From Flavobacterium azizsancarii (GTDB lineage Bacteria; Bacteroidota; Bacteroidia; Flavobacteriales; Flavobacteriaceae): a stretch of DNA of 64,000 bases. Shown piece by piece: positions 42,498 to 51,015 of the stretch. The notes beneath the pieces are model-generated. The model did not search any database and was not told the origin of the DNA. It saw only the letters and a list, made by a program, of their open reading frames with translations. A program made the position numbers and the translations under genes. Position 1 is the first letter of the stretch. Each line of letters begins with the position of its first letter. The stretch lies in contig NZ_JAMZNK010000005.1 in NCBI RefSeq assembly GCF_027980145.1, forward strand, positions 124,001 to 188,000, written 5' to 3'.

Positions 42498-43553
42498 TTA
42501 ATCTAATCCTGCAAATTGAAAAGGTGTCGTCACTTTAAAATTCATCGAAGATTCTCCGGAATAATTCTCATTATTTGCCAAACTAAGTTTTCTTATTTTA
42601 CCTTTTTCACTAAAATCAAGTTTACCAAATTCAACCCAAACTACGTTAGGATTTACAACATTATCAAAATAATAAATTAGATTTTTTTGATCAGCTACAG
42701 TTCGCCAGCGTGTAGAGGAAATATTAGGTTCGGCTACAGACGAAATACCTAATGGCACGGAACAATTTCTAATAACGCCAAAAACACTGGCAATTGCTGT
42801 TCTTGTATTGTCTGTTTTAGGAATTGCATCAATATAATAGGACGCTCTTACAAAACGATCAGCAGCTCTGTTAGTTCCCGGCAGCATAATAGTTCCCGGA
42901 ATTCCTTTCCAATAACTATTTATTGACAATTGCTCATCAAAAGTAGGAGAGTTAGTCATGGCAACAAATTTTCTGTCATGATGAATAACTAATTTACCAT
43001 TGATATATTCAAAAATAGCATTATCGCCAGTATTATCCGAAACAGATAAATGTACCGTTGCAAAAATAGCTGTACCCGGAATATGAGAAGAAACCACTAA
43101 AAAATCATTTTTCTCTAATGCATTTACAACTTCAGCAACTGTTGCAAAATTATCAAGTACATATTGCAGCCAAAGCGAAACTGCCAATCCTTTTTGATTT
43201 CCATTCTTTTCGAATTTAGGATAATTAGATTCCGCCAGCCATAAAAGATTACCAACCAAACCTTTCTCATTCATTCCGTCAGAAGAAGCGATATCCCAGG
43301 AACTGGTAATAACACTTCCGAATTTAGATTTCCATTTTACCGAATTATTCCCAGCTTCTCCATTTCGGTCAATTCCTCTTGGAAAAACCCATAAATTAGC
43401 AGGTATTTCGGTTTTCCAGTCCATAGATCGGGCGGTAATAATGGTTCCGTTCGGACCTTCGTAGACAACTCTGGTACATGCAATTGCTTTTTCGCTAAAA
43501 ATAGCAATGCTAAGAAAAGCGGAAAGGGTCAAAATTTTGATTTTTGTTTTCAT
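42498..43553 (-). CDS. Linear amide C-N hydrolase (choloylglycine hydrolase / penicillin V acylase family)
   Basis: 351 residues. A signal peptide MKTKIKILTLSAFLSIAIFS is cut so that Cys of ACTRVVYEG becomes the N-terminal nucleophile, as in Ntn hydrolases. TARSMDWK supplies the conserved Arg-Asp, and the MTNSPTFDEQLS block the conserved Asn region; SSTRWRTVAD carries another active-site Arg. The enzyme hydrolyses linear amides such as acyl amino acids or N-acyl homoserine lactones; exported form. Substrate unknown. Confidence 0.88.
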   Translation of the reverse strand: MKTKIKILTLSAFLSIAIFSEKAIACTRVVYEGPNGTIITARSMDWKTEIPANLWVFPRGIDRNGEAGNNSVKWKSKFGSVITSSWDIASSDGMNEKGLVGNLLWLAESNYPKFEKNGNQKGLAVSLWLQYVLDNFATVAEVVNALEKNDFLVVSSHIPGTAIFATVHLSVSDNTGDNAIFEYINGKLVIHHDRKFVAMTNSPTFDEQLSINSYWKGIPGTIMLPGTNRAADRFVRASYYIDAIPKTDNTRTAIASVFGVIRNCSVPLGISSVAEPNISSTRWRTVADQKNLIYYFDNVVNPNVVWVEFGKLDFSEKGKIRKLSLANNENYSGESSMNFKVTTPFQFAGLD

Positions 43554-43735
43554 AGGATATATATTTAGTTTATGGTATTTGAAGTATCCTTAACTACGGT
43601 ATAAATTCTAAAATCTTGTTCCTGCGCTATGTATCACTTTCCATTTTAACAAGGTGTTACTAATATAGTAATAATATCAATAGTAAACTGATTCCCCTTT
43701 AGTACTACAGCTACATTTTACCTTCATTTTATACT

Positions 43736-45328
43736 TTATTCCAACAAGATATTTTTCTTAATATTAATTTGCTCCAGAAAAGACTCATCGTGCGAAACTA
43801 CAATTAATGTTCCCTGATATTCATTAATCGCTGCTGTTAAAATCTCAACATTCTGAAGATCCAGGTTGTTCGTTGGTTCGTCTACTATAATCATATCCGG
43901 AGATTGATTATTTATTGTTAAACAGCAAAGCATTAAACGCATTTTTTCTCCGCCGCTTAAAGCATTGCAAGGTTTATCCCAGTATTCCTTATGGAATAAA
44001 AACCGATTGAGTCTCATTTTTATTTCATGCTCTTCAAGACCAGAAATATTAAATGCCTGAGCTTGTTCATAAACGTTAAGAGCATTGCTTATCAACGAAT
44101 AATCCTGATCGATATAAACAACAGATTGATTTTCTGCAATATAAACAGTCCCGTTTTTTGGCTTTGTTTTGCCGAGTATTATTTTGATTAAAGTTGTTTT
44201 TCCGGATCCATTTGAACCCTGAATAGCGATTCTTTCTCCGCTAATTATTTCGATATTTAAATCTTTTTTCCAGAGAAACTGATCTTCGTAAGTATGGTTA
44301 ATCGCATTTGCCGTAAAGAGTATTTTTCCTTTATGCAAAGCCGAATGATCAAAACCAAATTTCATCTGATCAATATCCGGCAATGACGAGCGCAACTCAC
44401 GTAATTCTTTCGAAATGCCATCTACTTTCTCTATGTGAACACTTTTGAGTTTAGACGAACTGTTTTCAGCATTGTTACGCAGCGTATTCATCATAATACG
44501 GGCAACACCGGACTTTTCCTGTTTCTTTTTTCCCCGTGCATCTAACTTTTGCTGTCTTTCAACCGTTTCACGTTCTTTCTCTTTCGCTTTTCGCAAGGCC
44601 TTTTCCTTACTCTGCAGATCTTGGTTTAATGCATTGTTTTCGAGCTGTTTTTGTTCAGCATAAAAATCATAATTGCCACCATATGTTGTGATACCACGTT
44701 TACTCATTTCGCAAACTGTATTTAAAAGATGGAGCAATTTTCGGTCATGACTCACCACAATTAAACTGCAATTGGCTGTAACAATAAAGTTGTAAAGCAA
44801 TTCTCTTGCCGCTTTGTCCAGGTGATTACTGGGTTCGTCTAATAAAACAAGCTCAGGTTCATGAATCGAAATTCCAGCCAGAAAAACCTTTGTCTTTTGG
44901 CCTCCGCTTAAGGTTTCAATTTTTTGTGTTAAATCCAAACCGTTTAATTGCCAATATTTCAGTGCGTTATTACAACGTTCCTCAATCGTCCAGTCCTCGT
45001 TGAGCACAGTAAGATTTTCTTCTGTAACATTCCCTTTCAGTATTGCTGCAAGGGCATTGAGCTTATGATTGACGCATAATGCTTCGCCAATGGTAAAATG
45101 ATTGTATTGCCCAAAAATCTGAGGAATGTAATAAGGTTCAGAACTAGCTCTTAGCTCTCCGTTTGAAGGCGGTAATTCTCCTGCAATAATTTTTAGCAAC
45201 GTAGATTTTCCAACGCCGTTATGACCAATTAGTGCGATTTTTTCGTGATTGTTTACTGTAAAACTAATGTTATCAAACAATAGATCACTGTTCTCGTGTT
45301 TATATGAAATGTTTTGTAGAATAAGCAT
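43736..45328 (-). CDS. ABC-F family ATP-binding protein
   Basis: 530 residues with two ATPase domains and no membrane segment. Domain 1: Walker A GHNGVGKST, signature LSGGQKTK, Walker B LVLLDEPSNHLD. Domain 2: GSNGSGKT, LSGGEKMRL, MIIVDEPTNNLD. The linker (about 200-300) is the Lys/Glu-rich coiled coil of ABC-F proteins, which act on the ribosome either as translation factors or antibiotic protectors. Which of these applies cannot be read. The start codon lies in a 12-bp inverted repeat (see 45327-45405). Confidence 0.88.
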   Translation of the reverse strand: MLILQNISYKHENSDLLFDNISFTVNNHEKIALIGHNGVGKSTLLKIIAGELPPSNGELRASSEPYYIPQIFGQYNHFTIGEALCVNHKLNALAAILKGNVTEENLTVLNEDWTIEERCNNALKYWQLNGLDLTQKIETLSGGQKTKVFLAGISIHEPELVLLDEPSNHLDKAARELLYNFIVTANCSLIVVSHDRKLLHLLNTVCEMSKRGITTYGGNYDFYAEQKQLENNALNQDLQSKEKALRKAKEKERETVERQQKLDARGKKKQEKSGVARIMMNTLRNNAENSSSKLKSVHIEKVDGISKELRELRSSLPDIDQMKFGFDHSALHKGKILFTANAINHTYEDQFLWKKDLNIEIISGERIAIQGSNGSGKTTLIKIILGKTKPKNGTVYIAENQSVVYIDQDYSLISNALNVYEQAQAFNISGLEEHEIKMRLNRFLFHKEYWDKPCNALSGGEKMRLMLCCLTINNQSPDMIIVDEPTNNLDLQNVEILTAAINEYQGTLIVVSHDESFLEQINIKKNILLE

Positions 45329-45405
45329 AATTTCTTTCTCTAAAGATGAATAAATAGCGCAACCACAATTGTAGTTTACCCTTTAAATTGTCTGAAAGAA
45401 ATTAT
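45327..45405 (-). promoter_or_regulatory. Potential start-codon-sequestering hairpin of the ABC-F mRNA
   Basis: ATAATTTCTTTC (45327-45338, plus strand) and GAAAGAAATTAT (45394-45405) are exact complements. In the mRNA the later arm contains the A-rich GAAAGAAAUU and AU of the start codon. A -7 box TATATTTG (minus, 45447-45440) lies just upstream, giving a leader of about 105 nt. A tiny GTG ORF (VVALFIHL) lies in the loop. Confidence 0.5.
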
Positions 45406-45464
45406 TTTTCACATAAATTATTGCTTTTATTTAAGACTGCAAATATACGATTGTGTTTTAACTT

Positions 45465-45503
45465 ATAAAAAAAACCACACTGTATTTTAGTACATTGTGG
45501 TTT
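45465..45503 (-). terminator. Terminator of the lipocalin-like gene
   Basis: AAACCACA and TGTGGTTT pair (about 45472-45503 with inner pairs); minus-strand T-run follows. Confidence 0.8.
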
Positions 45504-45528
45504 AATGTGGTTGATAGGCTACTGTATG

Positions 45529-45897
45529 CTATATTTTTTTGAGTGTAATTTTCATTTCTTTACTGTCTAATATCAGCTGATCATCTGTAATAGTGCTTTC
45601 ACAAGGATATGGAGTTCCTGTTTCATCTTTTATCACCAAACTTTTTCCACCTTTTGTCAAGGCAAAAGTACCATTATTTATTTCATTTTGTAAATATCCC
45701 GTAACGTGTCCGTCTTCTGTAAAAGTAAGTGTTCCGTTAGTCAGAATCACATTTTTCAAAGAATCAGAAAGAGGTGTTTTAGGCTCAACCGCAGTAATTT
45801 TCCAGGAATTTACAAGTTTGTTTCGGCCTTTGTGACATGAAACCATTACTACTGCTAATAGTGCAATTGCGAAGATAAATAAGTTAGATTTTCTCAT
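45529..45897 (-). CDS. Small lipocalin-like lipoprotein
   Basis: 122 residues from the ATG at 45897, chosen because the signal MRKSNLFIFAIALLAVVMVSC (Cys21) starts there. The mature part opens with NKLVNSWKITAVEP and has TLTFTEDGHVTGYL and LILDSKEMKITLKKI strands, as in small lipocalin-like or DUF4923/DUF5004-type lipoproteins of Bacteroidota. Ligand and role unknown. Single gene between terminator and a 180-bp gap. Confidence 0.65.
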   Translation of the reverse strand: MRKSNLFIFAIALLAVVMVSCHKGRNKLVNSWKITAVEPKTPLSDSLKNVILTNGTLTFTEDGHVTGYLQNEINNGTFALTKGGKSLVIKDETGTPYPCESTITDDQLILDSKEMKITLKKI

Positions 45898-46080
45898 GAT
45901 TTTGTGGTTAAAGTTAGACATTAGAAAATTACAAAAATATTTTTGATTAAAAATCTAAATATCAAACATTTACAATAATAATTTCACAAAACAATGATCG
46001 CAACCAGCAAAATAGCATTTTTCAGGTATAAAACTAAACCCTCAGATCCTTAGTAACTTAGGTTCTTATCCGCTAAAAAA

Positions 46081-47013
46081 CTATTTTAAAGTCAAAGCAC
46101 CCAAAATCTCTTCATACATAAATGGTCCTCCCGGATATTTGGCAGTATAATCGAGATTCATCCAAACCTGACCACGCTCATCGATATGATAATGAATCTT
46201 TTTACCATAACTTTCTTTTACAAAAAGTACATTTTTAATCAAATAATTGACCTTTTCCAGATCAATTAGAGAACCTATTAAAATCTCAGGATAAATGTGT
46301 CCTTTAGTATGAATTAATCTTGGTGTTCCGCCAATAGATCGAATTGCGGCGGCCATTAAAATAGAATGATCATCGCAATCGCCTGAAAAATATTCTAAAG
46401 ATTCGCTCGCTGTAGCAATATAATCGCCTTCTTTAGGATCATTGACATAATTCCAGCGACTGTTAATCTCTTTAAAGACTGCAAAACACTGAATAATGGT
46501 TCTGTAATCTGAATATCCTTTTATTCCTTTAAAATGCTTTGACGTAGCCATAATGGCAAAATTGCGAACCTTTGGATTCTGATATTCGATCGCATTAATA
46601 ATTTTGGACTTATTAGGAAACGGAAGCAGTTTTGCAACAATGATATCTTGCGGAAAAGGATTATCAGACATCGTATAAATCATAGAATTATAATCTTCTG
46701 AAATTTCACTAAAACCATAATTACCAATTACAGTTCCATACACAAGGACCAATAAATAAACCGCAATACACAAAATAATAATGGTTCGCAGGTACATTAA
46801 GAGAAAGAAAATAGCCGTAAAAACAAAAATGAAGATAAATACACGGTCTAAATTAAAAGCCCATTCTAAATCTATCAGATTTTGATGCAGTATGATAAAA
46901 ATCGGAATCGTAATTAAAAGACTTAAAAGCATGATAATAATCCTATCCCAGGGTGATTTCACCTGTAATTTAGATTTTAATTGCGGAAAGTCAATTTTAG
47001 GAAAATTTATCAT
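46081..47013 (-). CDS. Membrane-anchored transglutaminase-like protein
   Basis: 310 residues from ATG 47013 (an upstream TTG at 47022 is rejected). Two or three N-terminal membrane helices (about 28-47 and 60-105) precede a transglutaminase-like domain: FSGDCDDHSILMAAAIRSIGG gives the Cys, and GHIYPEILIG with the later HIDERGQVWMNLDYTAKYPGG give His and Asp. Substrate unknown; the domain may be peptidase-like. It starts 18 bp downstream of the NMT1-like gene on the same strand, so they are likely co-transcribed. Confidence 0.75.
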   Translation of the reverse strand: MINFPKIDFPQLKSKLQVKSPWDRIIIMLLSLLITIPIFIILHQNLIDLEWAFNLDRVFIFIFVFTAIFFLLMYLRTIIILCIAVYLLVLVYGTVIGNYGFSEISEDYNSMIYTMSDNPFPQDIIVAKLLPFPNKSKIINAIEYQNPKVRNFAIMATSKHFKGIKGYSDYRTIIQCFAVFKEINSRWNYVNDPKEGDYIATASESLEYFSGDCDDHSILMAAAIRSIGGTPRLIHTKGHIYPEILIGSLIDLEKVNYLIKNVLFVKESYGKKIHYHIDERGQVWMNLDYTAKYPGGPFMYEEILGALTLK

Positions 47014-47031
47014 AAGATTCAAAAGCAGTTA

Positions 47032-47883
47032 TCACAGCGCTTTTACAGTTTCAACAAAAGTACTTTTTTTATCAATAATTCCGAGATCAAATAACTGATT
47101 TTGAATTTTAATAAATGCTTTTTCGCTCAAATTCTTTTGAGACCATTGTGTAAGTTTCAGCCATTCCTGAATATCTTCAATTTTTTGATTGAAAAGTTCT
47201 GATAATGTTTTGTCTATATTGGGAATCTGGGTAAAATCGCGTGTTGTTTTGTTTATTATTTCTAATATTTTTTCAACAATTTTCGGGTTCTTTTTCAGGA
47301 ATTCATCACGAACAGTAATTACAAATGACGGCCATGGAGTAGGGCAGTCGCCAACTCGTCTAAAAATACCCTGATCAACAAGGGGTTTAGTCATAAAACG
47401 TTCCCACATAAAATAATCAGCAGTACCTTTTGTCAGGGCTTCTACAGCTCCATCGATTGTATTTATGATTTCAAATTGCAGATCATCCGTTTTCCAGCCA
47501 TTTTCATGTGCATTTACATAAGCCATTAATTGCGATCCTGAACCTATTCTCGAAATCGCTACTTTTTTATCCTTAAGATCTGCCACAGTATGAAAATTGG
47601 ATCCTGCAGCAACGTGAATTCCCCAAATTAAAGGAGACTGAACATAAATCTGAACAATTTTACTTGGATTACCGGCAACAATATCTTTTACAATACCTTC
47701 AGTTAAAATTACAGCAATATCAGCTTCACCATCACGAAGCATCTGGCACATTTTGCCAGTACCTTCAGGAATGTTTTTCCATTGCAAATCAATGTTTTCA
47801 GCTTCAAATTCGCCATTTTCGATGCATAAATGCCATGGCAAATTGAAGTGTTCCGGAACACCTACAATTTTTACAGTTTTCAT
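47032..47883 (-). CDS. NMT1/SsuA-like substrate-binding protein without signal peptide
   Basis: 283 residues. The fold is a periplasmic binding protein type II: MKTVKIVGVPEHFNLPWHLC, LRDGEADIAVILTEGIVKDI, VAISRIGSGSQLMAYVNA and GTADYFMWERFMTKPLV. Unlike transporters of this type there is no signal peptide, and no ABC permease or ATPase gene lies near. A cytoplasmic ligand sensor or an enzyme-like descendant (compare THI5/NMT1-like or MqnA/MqnD folds) is possible. It overlaps nothing; the transglutaminase gene follows by 18 bp. Confidence 0.75.
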   Translation of the reverse strand: MKTVKIVGVPEHFNLPWHLCIENGEFEAENIDLQWKNIPEGTGKMCQMLRDGEADIAVILTEGIVKDIVAGNPSKIVQIYVQSPLIWGIHVAAGSNFHTVADLKDKKVAISRIGSGSQLMAYVNAHENGWKTDDLQFEIINTIDGAVEALTKGTADYFMWERFMTKPLVDQGIFRRVGDCPTPWPSFVITVRDEFLKKNPKIVEKILEIINKTTRDFTQIPNIDKTLSELFNQKIEDIQEWLKLTQWSQKNLSEKAFIKIQNQLFDLGIIDKKSTFVETVKAL

Positions 47884-47934
47884 TAGTTTAAGTTTAAGTT
47901 AAGTTTGGATGCGTATGCTAAGTTTTTTGTTTGT

Positions 47935-48408
47935 TTAGTTTTTTAATAAATCAGTTCTGTGTTTATCAGAAAGACAAGGTTCTTCAATTTCTATTATTGA
48001 ATTGGATTCGTATTCAGCCAATACACTTTTTACAATCGAATAGTCGGTATTTTTAACTACTTCAACAGCAAAAAAAGTATCATTGAGGCTTTCGGAGATA
48101 CAATTGATTGTTTTTAATTTTTCTATAATTATTTCCTTGTCAAATTCTTTTTCCAATAGTAATATTTGAAGAATTGAATTCCCAGAACTCTCTATTGTTT
48201 CTTTGTGCATGAAGAACTTTTCATTTTCATCATATTCTGCACGAAAAATATCATCTGTGGCAATCAAAGGTCCAAAAAACGGAATATTATCTAATTTGAA
48301 ATATCCTTTCTCCAGATCCACAATTTCTGCCCACATTGTTTCTGAAACAATCTCTTCTAAGTATGTACTATAATATTTAAATAATATTTTTTTATGTGTT
48401 TCCTGCAT
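47935..48408 (-). CDS. DUF4265 family protein
   Basis: 157 residues, no signal or membrane segment. VSETMWAEIVDLEKGYFKLDNIPFFGPLIATDDIFRAEYD followed by ESSGNSILQILL is the DUF4265 signature I recall. The second half ends in a region with NDTFFAVEVVKNTDYSIVK. Family function is undescribed. It lies in a minus-strand cluster with a VOC protein (12 bp) and a DinB protein, probably an operon. Confidence 0.7.
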   Translation of the reverse strand: MQETHKKILFKYYSTYLEEIVSETMWAEIVDLEKGYFKLDNIPFFGPLIATDDIFRAEYDENEKFFMHKETIESSGNSILQILLLEKEFDKEIIIEKLKTINCISESLNDTFFAVEVVKNTDYSIVKSVLAEYESNSIIEIEEPCLSDKHRTDLLKN

Positions 48409-48419
48409 TACTAAATTTA

Positions 48420-48812
48420 CTAATTAATTTCATCTATTATTGCCTTCAACGGCGACAAAACAATACGATAACCATCCGGATCCAGAAACATTTTTCCGTT
48501 TTCATTCCAAAAAGGATTACTTGCAGTTATAATTGAAATGTTATTATGTATAATCTTATCCAATAGCATATTATAATCTAAAATTGATTTAGGATAAAGC
48601 ACTATAACATCATCCGGATCGAAAGTATGGTTTGCTTTTGTATCAGATTTTGTGAATTCAAAATGCCACTCTAAACCTGATTTTCCAATAAAAACGCCAT
48701 CATAATTATTATGATTCTGAAAATCTCCCAAGAGCTCAAAACCCAAAATATTAATGTAAAAATCTATAATTTTATCTAAATCATCTGTATGTCTGGCTAC
48801 TCTTAAAAACAT
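48420..48812 (-). CDS. VOC-family protein (glyoxalase/bleomycin-resistance fold)
   Basis: 130 residues with the paired beta-alpha-beta modules of the VOC fold: VARHTDDLDKIIDFYINILGFELLGDF, KSGLEWHFEFTKS and MFLDPDGYRIVLSPL. His and Glu positions fit a metal site. Substrate unknown. 4 bp from the DinB gene upstream and 12 bp from the DUF4265 gene downstream. Confidence 0.8.
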   Translation of the reverse strand: MFLRVARHTDDLDKIIDFYINILGFELLGDFQNHNNYDGVFIGKSGLEWHFEFTKSDTKANHTFDPDDVIVLYPKSILDYNMLLDKIIHNNISIITASNPFWNENGKMFLDPDGYRIVLSPLKAIIDEIN

Positions 48813-48815
48813 AAT

Positions 48816-49256
48816 CTAAGATTTAATCTGATTAATATGATGTTCTAAATGGGCTAGATAATCCGTCATAAGAAACTTTAAATCAATTACAGATTCATCA
48901 CTCAAAACAATTTTAAAGTTTAAAACCTTCTCATCAACACTTTTCATAATCCTGATAATTTGCTTGTTTACTACCAACCACAACTGTGTCAGCTCATCAA
49001 TATCCATTGTTTGATATTGATTTAAATTTACTAAATCTATTTGATTATAGGGTCTGTGCTGATAAGGTTTTTCTACATAATTTATTTCTGTAAAACGTAT
49101 CAGATTATGAATCGCTGAATCTGCCAAATGTCCTAAAATCTCTTTTTTAGACCATTTTCCATTTTCTTTAGTTTCTAAAACATCGTTATCTATTGTTGGA
49201 AAATAGTTGACATTTTCTAATAATAAATTTTCAAATTTAAGAATAGCGTCCTGCAT
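48816..49256 (-). CDS. DinB-family protein
   Basis: 146 residues. GKWSKKEILGHLADSAIHNLIRF gives the first metal His, and DYLAHLEHHINQI the C-terminal His pair of DinB-like bundles. Divergent from the DinB protein at 11194. Role unknown, possibly a thiol transferase. First gene of a three-gene unit after the nucleoside phosphorylase (36 bp). Confidence 0.8.
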   Translation of the reverse strand: MQDAILKFENLLLENVNYFPTIDNDVLETKENGKWSKKEILGHLADSAIHNLIRFTEINYVEKPYQHRPYNQIDLVNLNQYQTMDIDELTQLWLVVNKQIIRIMKSVDEKVLNFKIVLSDESVIDLKFLMTDYLAHLEHHINQIKS

Positions 49257-49292
49257 GAATTTATCTAATTTTCAAATTGACTAATTCCCTGA

Positions 49293-50162
49293 TTACTTCT
49301 GAGCCAACTTATTCAATGTATAAGCAATCAATTCATCGACAGCCTTATAAGGATCTTCGCTAAAAGTTCCGGATGCACGATTGGCAATAATAGCATTCAA
49401 TGATAATGCATTATGTCCTAAAAGCGCTGAAAGCCCATAAATTGCTGCAGTTTCCATCTCTAAGTTAGTAATTCTTTCGTCATTAAAATTAAAATTATCC
49501 ATTTTACTGTTTAATTCTTCATCCTGAATATTCAAACGTAAAACGCGTCCTTGTGGCCCATAAAATCCTCCGGCTGTTGCAGTAATTCCTTTAAACATTT
49601 TATCTGATTCTATTATTTTTTCTAATTTCTCAGAACAAGCAATTGCATACGGCCTTCCTTTTCTAATATCCCAATTCGTGTGGTTGATAAAAGCATCCTC
49701 AATCGCAGCGTTCGACACTTCATCGATCAGGTAGGAGCGGAGCATATTGTCTAATCCTAATCCAAATTTAGACATTACAAAACTATCCACAGGAATATCC
49801 GCTTGTAAAGAACCAGAAGTTCCAATTCTGATAATATTCAATGAAGTCAGATTTTCTTTTGGCTGACGTGTTTTTAAATCGATGTTAACCAAAGCATCCA
49901 ATTCATTTACAACAATATCAATATTGTCAGGTCCAATTCCGGTTGACATTACAGATATTCTTTTGCCTTTATAAATTCCCGTCTGAGTTTTAAATTCTCT
50001 TTTCTGTGTCGAATATTCAATAGAATCAAAAAATTGTGTGATTTTTTCGACTCTGTTTTGATCTCCAACAAAAATTATATCGTTTGCTATATGTTCAGGA
50101 AGAAGATTTAAGTGATAAACGCTTCCGTCCGGATTAAGTATTAATTCTGAATTTTGTATCAT
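49293..50162 (-). CDS. Nucleoside phosphorylase (uridine-phosphorylase-like)
   Basis: 289 residues. IIFVGDQNRVEKI (phosphate site), MSTGIGPDNIDIVVNELDALVNI, IIRIGTSGSLQADIPVDSFV and the C-terminal NLEMETAAIYGLSALLG (ribose-binding Glu-Met-Glu) match the NP-I family. It cleaves nucleosides with phosphate to base and ribose-1-phosphate. Uridine phosphorylase is the nearest subfamily by eye; purine specificity is not excluded. Confidence 0.88.
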   Translation of the reverse strand: MIQNSELILNPDGSVYHLNLLPEHIANDIIFVGDQNRVEKITQFFDSIEYSTQKREFKTQTGIYKGKRISVMSTGIGPDNIDIVVNELDALVNIDLKTRQPKENLTSLNIIRIGTSGSLQADIPVDSFVMSKFGLGLDNMLRSYLIDEVSNAAIEDAFINHTNWDIRKGRPYAIACSEKLEKIIESDKMFKGITATAGGFYGPQGRVLRLNIQDEELNSKMDNFNFNDERITNLEMETAAIYGLSALLGHNALSLNAIIANRASGTFSEDPYKAVDELIAYTLNKLAQK

Positions 50163-50571
50163 TTTTTTTTAGGTTCTAAGTTACTGAGTGACTAAGGTTC
50201 TGAGGTTTTCTGTCGGGCGCTAACTTTTTTTGCCCACGGATTTGACGGATTGAACAGATTGTCACAGATTTTTTTATGCTTCTATGTTTTTTTTTTCGTA
50301 GAGGCGCACAGCAGTGCGTCTCCTTGTCTATATAAAAGTGTCTTGTCTAATTATTACGCCAAGCTTTGCGATCTCTGCGCTTTCATTAAAACTTACAATT
50401 ATAATTCTTCGCGTTCTTTGCGGTTAAATTTTTAATCTAAATTCAAAAATCTAAACTACCTAAAGCCAAAGCTTTGCGTTCTTAGTCTTTTTTGCAAAAA
50501 ACTTTATTTATTATTCTTTGCGTTCTTTGCGGTTAAATTTTTATACAGTTTGGAATTTGGAATTTAAAAAT
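50163..50571. repeat. Intergenic repeat-rich region
   Basis: No gene seen. 50404-50434 and 50513-50543 are a 31-bp direct repeat (one mismatch) containing GCGTTCTTTGCGGTTAAATT. A hairpin GAGGCGCAC/GTGCGTCTC (50301-50322) matches a phrase I recall as dispersed in Flavobacterium intergenic DNA. GTTTGGAATTTGGAATTT near 50548 recurs at 50977. Confidence 0.6.
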
Positions 50572-50904
50572 CTAACCACCAACACGCTTCGTTTTAAATC
50601 CTTTTGCTTTAAGGATTTCCATGATTTTATCCCGATAATCGCCCTGAATAATAATCGAAGCATCTTTAAAGGTTCCGCCAACGCTTAATTTCGTTTTAAT
50701 TTCTTTCGCCAGGATTTTAAAATCTTCGTCAGATCCTTCATAACCTTCGATAATAGTTGTGGCTTTTCCTTTTCGTTTTTCGAATTTACAAATCATAGGC
50801 TCTTTTTGAATAAAAAGAACATGATCTTCTTCCTGAACTACTTCAGGTTCATTTGATTCGATGTGATCAGGGAATAAGTTTTTTAATTGATCTTGTAAGT
50901 CCAT
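50572..50904 (-). CDS. SUI1/eIF1-like translation factor
   Basis: 110 residues. The C-terminal two thirds are a SUI1 domain: KRKGKATTIIEGYEGSDEDFKILAKEIKTKLSVGGTFKDASIIIQGDYRDKIMEILKAKGFKTKRVGG positions match the YciH type (quoted blocks TTIIEGYEG, KLSVGGT, IIIQGDYRDKI). It is the bacterial homologue of eukaryotic initiation factor 1 and binds the ribosome; its role in bacteria is not settled. Single gene between repeats. Confidence 0.88.
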   Translation of the reverse strand: MDLQDQLKNLFPDHIESNEPEVVQEEDHVLFIQKEPMICKFEKRKGKATTIIEGYEGSDEDFKILAKEIKTKLSVGGTFKDASIIIQGDYRDKIMEILKAKGFKTKRVGG

Positions 50905-50953
50905 AAATTTTTAGGCTAAAATAAATCTCAATAGTTCTGGTTTGTAAAAAATT

Positions 50954-50994
50954 AAATTCCAAATCCCAATTTGATAGTTTGGAATTTGGAATTT
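50954..50994 (-). terminator. Long hairpin after the dioxygenase gene
   Basis: AAATTCCAAATCCCAA (50954-50969) pairs with TTGGAATTTGGAATTT (50979-50994) with one mismatch. It lies beyond the dioxygenase stop (51016) and may end that transcript; the sequence also looks like a dispersed repeat. Confidence 0.55.
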
Positions 50995-51015
50995 AAAAAT
51001 TGTAGATTTAAAAGT

